Shown: piece by piece, positions 1-8,131 of the stretch | Layout of the letters: every line of letters begins with the position of its first letter | Position numbering within the stretch: the first letter of the stretch is position 1 | NCBI GenBank assembly: GCA_009778035.1 | Contig: WRKP01000009.1 | Coordinates: 1 to 62,355, forward strand | From: Planctomycetaceae bacterium | GTDB lineage: Bacteria; Planctomycetota; Planctomycetia; Pirellulales; Thermoguttaceae | Length of the DNA stretch: 62,355 nt | Reading direction: 5' to 3' | Program-made: the position numbers and the translations under genes | Notes under the pieces: model-generated | The model's input: only the letters and a program-made list of their open reading frames with translations | What the model was told of the DNA's origin: nothing | Databases searched by the model: none

Positions 1-40
1 GAATGTTTCCCTTTTTCACCTTTACCGTCACTCGAGAGCC

Positions 41-543
41 ATGATTATTTCACCCGAAGGATTAGCAATCACCAACGTTTTGCATGCCGTCAACAATTCG
101 TACAAATGTACGAATCGGGTATACATGTTCTCGCAAACGGAAGAGGATTGCAACCTCTACATCAAAAAATTGTACTGGGAACGCGACCCGGAAAGCGATT
201 ATGAAGCACCGGTTTTCCCATTCCCAAGAGACAGCATCATGCTCATTCGGCAGGATTTGACTTCGATATTAGCCAACGCACATATGAGCACAAGGGCGAT
301 ATTAGCACCGGAATATCGTTTGCACATCCATGTGATGGGGACTACTTCAATGACTATGCGATTGGGGATTGTCCTTGACATTGTCGTAGCAGAGGGCCCT
401 ATCACACCATTGATTATTATGCTGCCGAATGTCTAACTTCTTACGATGGCCAGTATGAAACACAAGCCATAAGCGATGAATGGCAATTGGAAGGTTTTGA
501 CAAATGCGGCCATCCAATCAACGCCCTGCGAAGGCGGTGTGCA
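41..543 (+). pseudogene. possible degraded gene at window start
   Basis: An open frame from the ATG at 41 to 436 gives 131 residues that match no family I recognise. From about 241 a different frame (frame 1) gives a protein-like composition rich in Asp, Tyr and Gly, is broken by one TGA near 376, and then runs to a TAA at about 543. This pattern suggests one ancestral gene with a frameshift near 230-240 and an internal stop. Composition is the only evidence, and the stretch may instead be non-coding. I see no ribosome binding site. Confidence 0.2.
96..115. repeat. perfect 8-bp inverted repeat
   Basis: ATTCGTAC, a 4-nt AAAT spacer, then GTACGAAT. It is a perfect dyad within the possible gene remnant. 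It could be a hairpin or an operator-like site, and nothing nearby shows which. Confidence 0.3.
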
Positions 544-761
544 TAAGGTTATCGACAGACATTAATCTTATGAAATCTTCCCGCCGATTCGCTGGACATC
601 TCTAGACATTCGCCCATTTTCCATAGTCTTGTGGTTTGCCGTAAGTCCCTGTACAAGAAGATGATGCAATATAATTGGCAATGCGAAGCCGTTGCTGCAT
701 TAGGGCGTGTTCACAATGGGCCTGGACTGCTTTTGCTATCCCGGCGCAAGCCGGACCGCAA
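544..761. other. intergenic stretch, no gene seen
   Basis: No convincing coding frame or RNA gene is visible. A partial family C arm (CCCGGCGCAAGCCGGA) lies at about 739-754, just before the stop codon of the radical SAM gene on the other strand. Confidence 0.4.
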
Positions 762-1907
762 TCACGGCCCGGCGTGCCAAATCGGATCTTGGCCAACCAA
801 ATAACAACAATCCGGTTCGGCAGCCAATGGATCGCCCGTTACCGCAAAAGCACGCGCACGACTGCCACCACAGACATACCGATACTCGCAATGACCACAA
901 ATCCCCCCGTAATTGTCGGGATTTTGCAATGCCCGAAACGTCGGATGCTTTTGATACACATCAATAACCGAATCCCGCGGAAATCGACCACATTCCAACG
1001 GCAAAAATCCCGCCGGATAAATCGCTCCATTATGCGAGGCAAACATAATTCCCCGACCATCCGTAATGCCCAACGGAGCACGATGGCGAATGTTCGCTCC
1101 CCGAGCGTCGCCTTGCGATGCCGTGCCTTGCGATGCCGTTAAGTGCGGCACTTTCAACGGATCGCCCCCCTGCCGCAACACATATCGCCGATAATGCGGA
1201 GCCTCCGTCGTTTTGATCGCAAAGGGCTTCCGCTGGGCATGCTGCCAAAGTTTCGCAAAGACGGTTTCGTATTCCTCCGGCGTGATTCGTTGCTCTTCGA
1301 CACCTCGGCCGACCGGAACGAGGAAAAAAAGCGACCACATTGCCACTCCGCCGAATTTCGCAAGATATTCCGCCATATCGTCGACAAAATCGACATTCCG
1401 CCGGGTGATTGAAGTATTGACCTGTACCGGTATTTGCAGCGATTGGGCATTTTCCAACATTTCGGTCGTTTTATCGAAGGAGCCTGCAAAACCGCGAAAT
1501 GCGTCGTGGATTTCGGCATTCGGCCCATCGAGGGAGATGCCGAATGCCTGCACGCCTGCATTTTTCGCTTCATAAAATGCTTCCCGGGTCGCCAAGGGCG
1601 TTGCCGACGGGGTGAGTGCGACGGCTAATTTTTGTTCGATGGCGTGTCGGATGAGCGTGAAAATATCGGTTCGTTTGAGCGGATCGCCTCCGGTAAACAC
1701 GATATGCGGTTTTCGGGGAAACGCGGCCACTTGTTCTATCAATCGCAGAGCAAGTTCGGTCGGCAATTCATCTGATGCGGCATGTTCTTGTGCGGAGGCT
1801 CGACAGTGTTTGCAAACGAGATCGCAGGCTTGTGTAACTTCGTAGTAAAACATCAACGGATTGATGTTAAAATCGGACTGCGAATAGGGTTGGGGTGTTG
1901 GTTGCAT
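762..1907 (-). CDS. radical SAM/SPASM protein, TIGR04053-like
   Basis: This 381-residue protein has the radical SAM cluster motif CX3CX2C at residues 28, 32 and 35 (CDLVCKHC). A GGDP stretch follows near residue 75 (SAM binding), and a C-terminal SPASM-type Cys cluster (CGHCEYRYVCGG, then a CC pair near the end) would hold auxiliary Fe-S clusters. The WSLFFLVPVGRG segment in the middle is typical of the TIGR04053 subgroup, which is related to the heme-modifying NirJ/AhbD enzymes. It should cleave SAM reductively to start a radical reaction on an unknown substrate, perhaps a tetrapyrrole or peptide. A 15-bp tandem duplication (ACGGCATCGCAAGGC twice, near 1109-1138) lengthens the loop before the SPASM region. 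No ribosome binding site is obvious. The family call is secure and the substrate is not known. Confidence 0.85.
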   Translation of the reverse strand: MQPTPQPYSQSDFNINPLMFYYEVTQACDLVCKHCRASAQEHAASDELPTELALRLIEQVAAFPRKPHIVFTGGDPLKRTDIFTLIRHAIEQKLAVALTPSATPLATREAFYEAKNAGVQAFGISLDGPNAEIHDAFRGFAGSFDKTTEMLENAQSLQIPVQVNTSITRRNVDFVDDMAEYLAKFGGVAMWSLFFLVPVGRGVEEQRITPEEYETVFAKLWQHAQRKPFAIKTTEAPHYRRYVLRQGGDPLKVPHLTASQGTASQGDARGANIRHRAPLGITDGRGIMFASHNGAIYPAGFLPLECGRFPRDSVIDVYQKHPTFRALQNPDNYGGICGHCEYRYVCGGSRARAFAVTGDPLAAEPDCCYLVGQDPIWHAGP

Positions 1908-1954
1908 ATATTTTTGGCATTGCGTGTGGGACGCACGTGAATTCTAATCAAAAT

Positions 1955-1990
1955 GCAACGCAGCCGCAATCGGAAGATTGCGGCTCTGTT
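1955..1990. repeat. family E hairpin, copy 1
   Basis: AGCCGCAATC (1962-1971), loop GGAA, then GATTGCGGCT (1976-1985), preceded by GCAACGC and followed by CTGTTTT. It lies between the stop of the gene at 2028-3773 and the start of the radical SAM gene. Read on the plus strand it has the form of a weak terminator. Confidence 0.7.
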
Positions 1991-2027
1991 TTGTTGTCCG
2001 CAATTTTTGTCCCAAGCCGGACTGCTC

Positions 2028-3773
2028 CTACCGACGAAACTCCGCCCGTACTCGAAGCGACGGCAACGCCTCCGAAAACACAACCGAAAAAGTAAAACGC
2101 TCCCGACCACCCCGCGGAAGATCATGCGGTATATCAGGGAAAGAAATCCCTTCCCGTGTCCCGGGCCGCGACCAAGTCATATGGCTATTACCACTCTTAC
2201 TAAAAATCCGTTGCATACCCTTCGAGTGGTAAGTGCCGTTTTCACGGTGAAAAATGAAGTGTATGATCGACAAATATCCCTCATCGTTGAGCGTTACGAA
2301 TTGGATATCCTGTTCGAGTTCAAATTCCAGTTCCATCGGGCAGTTTTCCGGCGTGAGAAAAATGAAGCCATACTCTTCGCAAAGTTCCGGCGAGGGCAAC
2401 GGCAACGCTTTCATCTCTTCCTCAATGCCGAGGTCTTGCGCCAGTTGCGTGTAATTGCTGTCCGACAGCGGATTCAACGTCAACTGCCGTATCTGCCAAG
2501 CCTTGAACAACATTGCTTTCGCAATTTCCTTGTCTTCTTCCCGATTGAAAAACCGCACCAAAGCAAGTTGCTCCGCCGGAGTCTCGGTTTTCATTTCCGA
2601 AAGGCGTTCCCGCATTTGCTCTGCCAACTTTTTCACCGTTTCGCTGCTTCCATAGAGCCGATTTGCGAACATCAACAGCACCGACGGCGAAGCATTTTCG
2701 TCCAAAAGCGTTTGAATTGCAGCAAAAACGGAATTATTACTCATTTTTTCCGTGCGTTCCAACAAAAACGCGTGCGGCTCCTGGTAGATGTAAAACGTCT
2801 CGGTTCCCCTCGTCAACCGCATGCGAACTGGACGTCCTTCATGTTGCTGGGCCTTCCCATTCCAGCCGGCTTCGTTCATGGAATCTTGGATGGCGGTCAA
2901 AAATTCGCTGCTCGTTCCTTCATAGTTTGACTCAATCTGCACGAGCGAATAATGGGGGATCATAAATCGCCGACCGTCAACGAGCGTCGTGGTGGAAACC
3001 AGCCCGGGAATCGGCGGAATGCCGGATGCCTCACGATATACGGGATAAAAGGCGTCCGGCATCTTCGGGAGGAGCGATGAAGCAGCCCCCAATTTTTCGA
3101 TTGCGGCCGCAATCGCTTTGACCGTTCGCTGGGCGATGTCGTTGGCGATTTTGTCATAGAATGCCGACTGCGTGGAAATGCCGGTGAGCGTAAAACGCAG
3201 ACTATGCGTTGCATTATTCGCAAATTGGACAAGCGGCGGGTGTGTATCATCGCCGTACATCACCGTTTGCCGTGATGCCGCGGTTCCAAACTCAACTCGA
3301 ATATCGCCCGTCAGCGAGCGGTTGGGTGCAAACCACTCGCTCAAGTTATCGACATCAACCCGAACGAATTGCGAGGGCAACAGTTCCGCTTTGCCGAGGA
3401 TTGGCCCGCGTGGTGCGAAGGCAATCCGCTGGATTTCCGGTATTGTTTTGAGTTTTTCGGCAATTTTTTCCGCGCAGGCAAGAGCGAGCGGATGATCGCT
3501 GTCTGCACAAACAACGACGCTGGAAAAGTCAATGCGGGCATTTGCCCCTTGGGCGCTGGTTGATGAGGCCATCGTGTTGACATTCGATGTGGTAAATCCG
3601 GCATGGGCGGAAAAGAGCAAACCGGCATTTTGTTTTGCGGCAGCGTGATCATTTCGGTTCCAGACCCAGGGTTTTGCCATTTCCCCGGCGCGTCCGCCGA
3701 TGTAATAGGCAGCGAGCAATAAGAGAAACAGAGCCAAGCCGATGGAGCACCAATGTTTGCGGAACTTTTTCAT
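2028..3773 (-). CDS. membrane-anchored protein of unknown function
   Basis: This 581-residue protein has a short basic N-terminus (MKKFRKHWC) and one hydrophobic segment at about residues 10-27, so it is probably anchored in the inner membrane with a large outer domain. I recognise no domain. The middle carries a helical stretch (about 240-330), and the C-terminal third has an acidic Glu/Leu-rich part followed by a basic tail ending VRAEFRR. It starts back-to-back with trxB, with about 140 bp between them that hold a family E hairpin. It may belong to a planctomycete-specific family, and no function is proposed. Confidence 0.7.
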   Translation of the reverse strand: MKKFRKHWCSIGLALFLLLLAAYYIGGRAGEMAKPWVWNRNDHAAAKQNAGLLFSAHAGFTTSNVNTMASSTSAQGANARIDFSSVVVCADSDHPLALACAEKIAEKLKTIPEIQRIAFAPRGPILGKAELLPSQFVRVDVDNLSEWFAPNRSLTGDIRVEFGTAASRQTVMYGDDTHPPLVQFANNATHSLRFTLTGISTQSAFYDKIANDIAQRTVKAIAAAIEKLGAASSLLPKMPDAFYPVYREASGIPPIPGLVSTTTLVDGRRFMIPHYSLVQIESNYEGTSSEFLTAIQDSMNEAGWNGKAQQHEGRPVRMRLTRGTETFYIYQEPHAFLLERTEKMSNNSVFAAIQTLLDENASPSVLLMFANRLYGSSETVKKLAEQMRERLSEMKTETPAEQLALVRFFNREEDKEIAKAMLFKAWQIRQLTLNPLSDSNYTQLAQDLGIEEEMKALPLPSPELCEEYGFIFLTPENCPMELEFELEQDIQFVTLNDEGYLSIIHFIFHRENGTYHSKGMQRIFSKSGNSHMTWSRPGTREGISFPDIPHDLPRGGRERFTFSVVFSEALPSLRVRAEFRR

Positions 3774-3853
3774 GGCGATTTCGGGGGCGATTCAGGGGCG
3801 ATTGCGGGAAGAGGGGAGCGGATGCCGCTCTACCATAGACATTGTATCATACG

Positions 3854-3889
3854 GCAACGCAGCCGCAATCGGAAGATTGCGTCTGCGTT
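3854..3889. repeat. family E hairpin, copy 2
   Basis: AACGCAG-C-CGCAATC (3856-3870), loop GGAA, then GATTGCG-T-CTGCGTT (3875-3889). This is a 15-position stem with one mismatch. It sits directly upstream of the trxB -10 hexamer, and its right arm contains TTGCGT 17 bp before TATAAT. Confidence 0.75.
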
Positions 3890-3899
3890 GACTTTCGGC

Positions 3900-3905
3900 T
3901 ATAAT
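3900..3905 (+). promoter_or_regulatory. -10 hexamer of trxB, likely leaderless
   Basis: TATAAT at 3900-3905 ends 6 nt before the ATG at 3912, so transcription would begin at or within a base or two of the start codon. A TTGCGT 17 bp upstream may act as the -35 element and lies inside the family E hairpin. Confidence 0.6.
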
Positions 3906-3911
3906 ACCGCA

Positions 3912-4949
3912 ATGGACGACGTCATCATCATCGGCAGCGGACCGGCTGCCTGGACGGCCGCTATCTATGCAGCCCGAGCATCCCTCAATCCCCTCGTCAT
4001 CGAAGGCGATATTACCCAAGAAAACCAAGAAAAAGGCACCCTGCCGATGGGACAACTCGCGACGACCTCCGAAGTCGAAAACTTTCCCGGCTTCCCGCCC
4101 GGAAATCTGGCCGAATACCTCCATTCCGCCATTCCCGCCGACCGCCGGGCAATGCTCATCCCTCGCAATCCCGAGGAAACCTGCATTGCCGGACCGGAAC
4201 TCGTCGAACTCATGCGAGCCCAAGCCCTCCACTTCGGCACGCGAGTCCTCACCAGCGATGTCGTCGATGCCGATTTCACCGGACAACCGCTTAAATTGAC
4301 AGCCGCCGACGGCAAGATTTACGAAACGAAGACCGTCATCATTGCGACCGGGGCGAGCGCGAACTATTTGGGCTTGCCTTCGGAAGAGCGGTTCAAAAAC
4401 CGGGGAGTCAGTGCGTGTGCCGTCTGCGATGGCGGATTGCCCCGGTTTCGCAATGTCCCGATCGCCGTCGTCGGCGGCGGCGATGCGGCCGTCGGGGAAG
4501 CCCTCCATTTGACGAAAACCGCCTCGAAAGTCTATCTGATTCATCGCCGCGATGCTCTCAGAGCGTCGAAAATCATTTCCCAAAAGGCAATGGAGCATCC
4601 GAAAATTGAAATTGTTTGGAATGCGGTGCCGAAGGAGATTTTGGGCGATGACCAATCCGGCGTGTCCGGCATATTGCTGCAAAGTACCGTGGGCGAGCCG
4701 GATTGGGAAATTGCCGTTTCGGGCATGTTTGTTGCGATCGGCCACACGCCGAACACGCAATTTTTACGGGGTAAAGTCGATTTGACGAAGCAGGGATATA
4801 TTGTCCGTCCGATTGCATTTCGGTCGAACACGAGCGTCCCGGGCGTATTTGCGGCGGGCGATGTTGCCGACGACTATTATCGGCAGGCGAACACCGCCGC
4901 CGCCGCGGGCTGTATGGCCGCTCTCGATGCCGAACGCTATCTTACTTAA
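3912..4949 (+). CDS. trxB: thioredoxin reductase
   Basis: This 345-residue FAD/NADPH oxidoreductase would reduce thioredoxin in the cytoplasm. It has the FAD-binding GSGPAAWTAA motif at 8-17, the redox pair CAVC at Cys169 and Cys172, the NADPH-binding VVGGGDAAVGEA near 187-198, and a C-terminal FAD motif ending in AAGDVADD. An extra segment of roughly 25-30 residues (about 66-94), between the ENFPGFP motif and the GPELVELM helix, is longer than in typical bacterial TrxB. The ATG at 3912 is chosen because the flavin motif follows at once and because a TATAAT lies just before it. The stop codon abuts a family C element. Confidence 0.93.
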   Translation: MDDVIIIGSGPAAWTAAIYAARASLNPLVIEGDITQENQEKGTLPMGQLATTSEVENFPGFPPGNLAEYLHSAIPADRRAMLIPRNPEETCIAGPELVELMRAQALHFGTRVLTSDVVDADFTGQPLKLTAADGKIYETKTVIIATGASANYLGLPSEERFKNRGVSACAVCDGGLPRFRNVPIAVVGGGDAAVGEALHLTKTASKVYLIHRRDALRASKIISQKAMEHPKIEIVWNAVPKEILGDDQSGVSGILLQSTVGEPDWEIAVSGMFVAIGHTPNTQFLRGKVDLTKQGYIVRPIAFRSNTSVPGVFAAGDVADDYYRQANTAAAAGCMAALDAERYLT

Positions 4950-5093
4950 AAGCGTATTCAACCGTGCCCTGGACAAAAACCGTCATTCCGGCGAAAGCCG
5001 GAACCCAGAGGAATCGGCATCATACGCAATGTCTGGATCCCGGCTTGCGCCGGGATGACGAGAATGAGTCCTCCCAATTCGAGAAACGCTCTA
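4947..5093. repeat. family C MITE-like element, copy 1
   Basis: It begins at the trxB stop codon (AAAAGCGTATTCAAC), contains CTGGACAAAAACCGTCATTC and CGGCGAAAGCCGG, then CCCGGCTTGCGCCGGGATGA, and ends CAATTCGAGAAACGCTCTAG. The outer ends AGCGT and ACGCT are inverted. The internal hairpins could serve as a terminator for trxB. Confidence 0.8.
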
Positions 5094-5386
5094 GCCGCGT
5101 CGCCCGCCCGCCGTCTTTCACACCCACACCCCGCGCCCCGCGGGCAGGGCGGCCAGCAGGCGCCCGATCTTCCCGAAAATCCCCTATTTTCCGCACTGCC
5201 GGATGGGGGCTTGTTTTATTTTCAAAAATCGGTATCTTTCTTATGCCTCTGCGTCAAGACTTCGTCAAAAACTGACGAAAAAGAGCAGTGAGTCGGCCTT
5301 GCTTTTTTGAGAAACTTTTTCTAAAATGCGCAACGCGGCTCGGAAGTTTTACCCAGAAGTCGATAGTTTTTAATTGCACCTTACTA
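5094..5386. other. intergenic stretch before the acidic-protein gene
   Basis: A C-rich tract (5110-5175) is followed by an AT-richer stretch that should hold the promoter of the acidic-protein gene. A pair TTGCTTTTTTGAGAAAC and TTTTCTAAAAT near 5297-5326 is a possible promoter, but the match is weak. I see no gene. Confidence 0.3.
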
Positions 5387-5402
5387 GAAGGAGAGTTTTG
5401 CT

Positions 5403-5747
5403 GTGACAAAGACGCTAGATTTTACCCGAAACCCCATTGATAGCAGAGTTTCAGACTTTTCGCCATTTTCTTCCCGAAGTTGCTGTGCCCGGTCGATGTG
5501 CGCCGTGCTGACCGCTTCCGATGACGACGAAGAGGATGAAGACGAGGACGAAGAGGAAGACTGGGACGAGGATGACGAAGAATGGGACGAGGATGACGAC
5601 GAAGAATGGGACGAGGAGGACGAAGAAGACTGGGACGAAGAATGGGACGAGGAAGATGAGGAATGGGACGAAGAAGACGACGAAGAATGGGATGAGGAAG
5701 AGGACGAAGAATGGGATGAGGATGAAGATGCGGACGATGACGAGTAA
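5403..5747 (+). CDS. small highly acidic WDE-repeat protein
   Basis: This is a 114-residue protein with a GTG start. The first 40 residues are ordinary and include a CC pair. The rest is almost only Asp, Glu and Trp in loose repeats of the type EEWDEDD. The plus-strand reading is supported by a strong ribosome binding site, AAGGAG at 5388-5393, 9 nt before GTG, and by tight coupling to queD 22 bp downstream. The minus strand of the same DNA gives a Ser/His-rich frame (5384-5776), which is the expected mirror of GAC/GAA repeats. Similar acidic tails occur in planctomycete proteins. The role is unknown; metal or cation binding is possible. Confidence 0.65.
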   Translation: MTKTLDFTRNPIDSRVSDFSPFSSRSCCARSMCAVLTASDDDEEDEDEDEEEDWDEDDEEWDEDDDEEWDEEDEEDWDEEWDEEDEEWDEEDDEEWDEEEDEEWDEDEDADDDE

Positions 5748-5768
5748 TTCCCGTTAAAATTTGCGGAC

Positions 5769-6173
5769 ATGTTCACAATTTCCAGACAGTTTACGTTTTG
5801 TTATGCCCATCGTTTGCGGCGGCACGCCGGGAAGTGTGCGAATCTGCACGGGCATAACGGCACCGCCAAAATTGACCTGCAAAACGGCCAGTTGAACCAG
5901 CAGGGGATGGTTGTGGACTTCATCGAAGTAAAAAATCTGCTCGGCAACTGGATTGACGAGCATTTGGATCACCGCACGATATTGGAAGAGGGCGACCCGC
6001 TTGCCGCGATCCTTATGGAACAGGGCGAGTTGGTTTTGACGTTGCCGACGGAGCCCACGGCGGAGAATCTTGCGAAGTTGATATACGACCAGGCGGAGCG
6101 TTTTGGGCTGCCGGTCGTGTCTGTATCGGTTTGGGAAACCGAAAAATGTGCGGCTGCCTACAGAGCACCCTGA
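5769..6173 (+). CDS. queD: 6-carboxytetrahydropterin synthase QueD/PTPS family
   Basis: This 134-residue protein belongs to the 6-pyruvoyl-tetrahydropterin synthase fold. The zinc ligands His14, His27 and His29 (NLHGHNG) and the catalytic Cys23 are all present, along with the VVDF strand (about 48-51) and the HLDHR motif (about 65-69) of the active site. In the queuosine pathway it converts 7,8-dihydroneopterin triphosphate to 6-carboxy-tetrahydropterin. No queC, queE or queF is nearby. It follows the acidic protein gene by 22 bp and is likely co-transcribed. No ribosome binding site is seen. Confidence 0.9.
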   Translation: MFTISRQFTFCYAHRLRRHAGKCANLHGHNGTAKIDLQNGQLNQQGMVVDFIEVKNLLGNWIDEHLDHRTILEEGDPLAAILMEQGELVLTLPTEPTAENLAKLIYDQAERFGLPVVSVSVWETEKCAAAYRAP

Positions 6174-6182
6174 CAAAGGAGC

Positions 6183-6292
6183 GTGCACTGCACAAGAGCC
6201 ATCGCACACAAGAGCGTCATCCCACAAGAGCGGGGGTGCACGCACACAAGAGCGGGGGGCGTTAGCACCCCGGTGAGGCGAGGCCCACCAGC
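6183..6292. repeat. family A repeat, diverged copy
   Basis: Four broken ACAAGAGC half-units end in GCGGGGGGCGTTAGCACCCC. The copy fills the space between the convergent queD and floA genes. Confidence 0.6.
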
Positions 6293-6294
6293 AT

Positions 6295-7317
6295 CTACGC
6301 ATTCGCGGGCGAACCCGGCAGGCCGCGGGCAATCGAACCCCGCATCTCCGTGTCCGATTGGATGTTTTTCAAACGGTAATAATCCATAATGCCCAATTTG
6401 CCGTTTGAAATCGACTCGGCAATCGCTTTCGGGATCTCCGCCTCCGCAATGACGACTTTCGCACGGCTCTCCTCCATTTTGGCAATGTTTTCCTGCTCCG
6501 CCGCGACGGCCAATGCCCGTCGGCCCTCCGCTCGGGCCTGTGCGACCCGCGTATCCGCCTCCGCTTGGTCGGCCTGAAGCCTCGCCCCGATGTTCTCGCC
6601 GACATCAATGTCCGCGATGTCTATCGACACAATTTCAAATGCAGTCTCCGAATCCAGCCGGCGTTCCAGCACGGCTTTGGAGATTCTATCGGGATTTTCC
6701 AGCACTTCGCCGTGCGTTGCCGCCGAGCCGATCGCACTGATGATCCCTTCGCCGACGCGGGCAATAATCGTCTCTTCGGTCGCACCGCCGATCAACTGTT
6801 TCAGATTCGTCCGCACGGTGACTCGGGCTTTGCATTTTAATTGGATCCCATTTTTTGCAACGCCGTCGAGCGTGATTCGGCCTTTGGCGGTTGCGGGACA
6901 GTCGATCACTTTGGGATAAACGCTTGTTTGGACGGCATCGAGGACATTTCGACCGGCCAGGTCGATTGCCGTTGCGAGTCGGTAATCGAGGTCGGCAATT
7001 TTCGCTTTATTAGCGGCGATCATGGCTTTGACGACGGCCAAGACGCTTCCACCGGCCAGATAATGGGCTTCGAGGGACTTGGTGGTAATAATTTTGTCAT
7101 CGAGTCCTGCCTGTACGGACATAATTTTGCTGCGAATGATGACTTCGGGATTAACTTTACGAAAGGTCATGCCGATCAGATCGAGTATACCGACGCCGGC
7201 GCCGGCCATTTTGGATTGGATCCAAAGCGGAAAGAAGCGGAGAAAGATTGCAAGGCAGATGAAGAGGAAGAGGCAGATGAAGCCTATTCCGATGATGGTA
7301 ATGACATGGGGGGGCAT
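6295..7317 (-). CDS. floA: flotillin-like protein FloA
   Basis: This 340-residue membrane protein matches FloA of Bacillus (331 residues). An N-terminal hydrophobic hairpin at about residues 3-35 is followed by an SPFH domain with ESHYLAGG-like ([10 protein letters not shown]), AAIDLAGR-like ([10 protein letters not shown]) and [13 protein letters not shown] motifs, and then by an Ala/Glu-rich coiled coil ([15 protein letters not shown]). FloA organises ordered membrane microdomains. The start at 7317 ([10 protein letters not shown]) fits the family length; an in-frame ATG at 7356 would add 13 residues. The tmRNA gene lies upstream on the same strand. The family also includes the prohibitin-like gene at 39909-40757. 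Confidence 0.9.
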   Translation of the reverse strand: MPPHVITIIGIGFICLFLFICLAIFLRFFPLWIQSKMAGAGVGILDLIGMTFRKVNPEVIIRSKIMSVQAGLDDKIITTKSLEAHYLAGGSVLAVVKAMIAANKAKIADLDYRLATAIDLAGRNVLDAVQTSVYPKVIDCPATAKGRITLDGVAKNGIQLKCKARVTVRTNLKQLIGGATEETIIARVGEGIISAIGSAATHGEVLENPDRISKAVLERRLDSETAFEIVSIDIADIDVGENIGARLQADQAEADTRVAQARAEGRRALAVAAEQENIAKMEESRAKVVIAEAEIPKAIAESISNGKLGIMDYYRLKNIQSDTEMRGSIARGLPGSPANA

Positions 7318-7436
7318 TGGTATACGGGACTCAAGGAGAAGTTGCCGAATGGACATTTACAGTCTACACGGAACCGGAGCATTTTGCAAGGAGTGGGCAG
7401 AATTGTCAAGAGCGGCAACATCCCGGCAGCAAGTGT

Positions 7437-7562
7437 CCAAGTTCCCGTCATTCCGGCGAAAACCGGAACCCAGAGGAACCGGCATCACACGCAATGTCTG
7501 GATTCCGGCTTGCGTCGGAATGACGAGAACGAAGCCAAAGCAATTCGAGAAATGCTCTGGCA
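7437..7562. repeat. family C element, copy 2
   Basis: GTCATTCCGGCGAAAACCGG, then AGAGGAACCGGCATCACACG, then GGATTCCGGCTTGCGTCGG, ending CAATTCGAGAAATGCTCT. The right end matches copies 1 and 5. The left outer end is missing. It lies between floA and tmRNA. Confidence 0.75.
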
Positions 7563-7583
7563 ACGGTTTTTCGAATCATCCAA

Positions 7584-7940
7584 TGGAGGCGGCGGGAATT
7601 GAACCCGCGTCCCAGTACCGCTCCGAATAAGCGTCTACGTGTGTATCCAATTCTTTGAGTTTTAGTTTCCGCAAGCCCTTATTGGCGATGGTCTGTTGGA
7701 AACGATTCGACAACATTTTTAACATTTGCAGTAATCGACTTGGGCAAATGCGGTCCGAATAGTCGTCCGAACATCATCCTGCTTCGGCGACAGGATGTAT
7801 TCGGGGCTGCGTTAATTAGGCAGCCAATGCCAATCTTGGTTCGGCATTTGAATTTAGTAGTCTGCTTTTTACGTGGCCTGCTGACCAACCACGACACGCA
7901 ACTTATTGTTCACTAGCCCGGTCGAACCCAATTCGCCCCC
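7584..7940 (-). ncRNA. ssrA: transfer-messenger RNA
   Basis: The 5' end GGGGGCG (7940-7934) pairs over seven positions with CGCCTCC near the 3' end (one G-U), followed by the discriminator A at 7584. The T-arm GGGTTCAATTCCC and the 5' tRNA-like sequence GGGTTCGACCGGGC are typical. CCA is not encoded. The message part follows CGTAAAAAGC. A frame starting at GCC (7845) reads AEPRLALAA and stops with TAA at 7816-7818, matching the usual ALAA ending. tmRNA rescues stalled ribosomes with SmpB and tags the peptide for proteolysis. The resume codon is inferred from the similarity of AEPRLALAA to the tags of other bacteria. Confidence 0.93.
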
Positions 7941-8001
7941 ATTCTAGCCGATGACAGTGTACCACGTTGCGCCGCTTTGTCAAGATGCCGGGGGGGGGCA
8001 C

Positions 8002-8114
8002 GAGCGAGTAAGCGCAAGAGCCGGGGGCGTTAGCCCCCGGGTGAGTCTATCAAAGAATATCATATGTCGAAAAACCCGGGGGCTTACGCCCCCGGCTCTT
8101 GCGCTTACTCGCTC
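8002..8114. repeat. family A double hairpin, full copy
   Basis: The element is 113 bp with outer arms GAGCGAGTAAGCGCAAGAGC and their complement at the other end. Each arm holds a hairpin (CCGGGGGCGTTAGCCCCCGG). The centre contains ATATCATATGTCGA. It is the most complete copy in the window and separates tmRNA from the membrane/XRE gene. Confidence 0.85.
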
Positions 8115-8131
8115 TTGCTCGCACCGTCCCT

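Noticed and set aside
1953..2930. Long open frame on the plus strand opposite the 581-residue protein gene
   Set aside because: It is basic and Arg/His-rich in the manner of antisense translation and lacks any domain or start signal. The opposite strand has a signal anchor and normal composition.
5384..5776. Ser/His-rich open frame on the minus strand
   Set aside because: It is the mirror of the Asp/Glu/Trp repeats of the plus-strand gene, which has a good ribosome binding site and sits in line with queD. The minus frame has neither.
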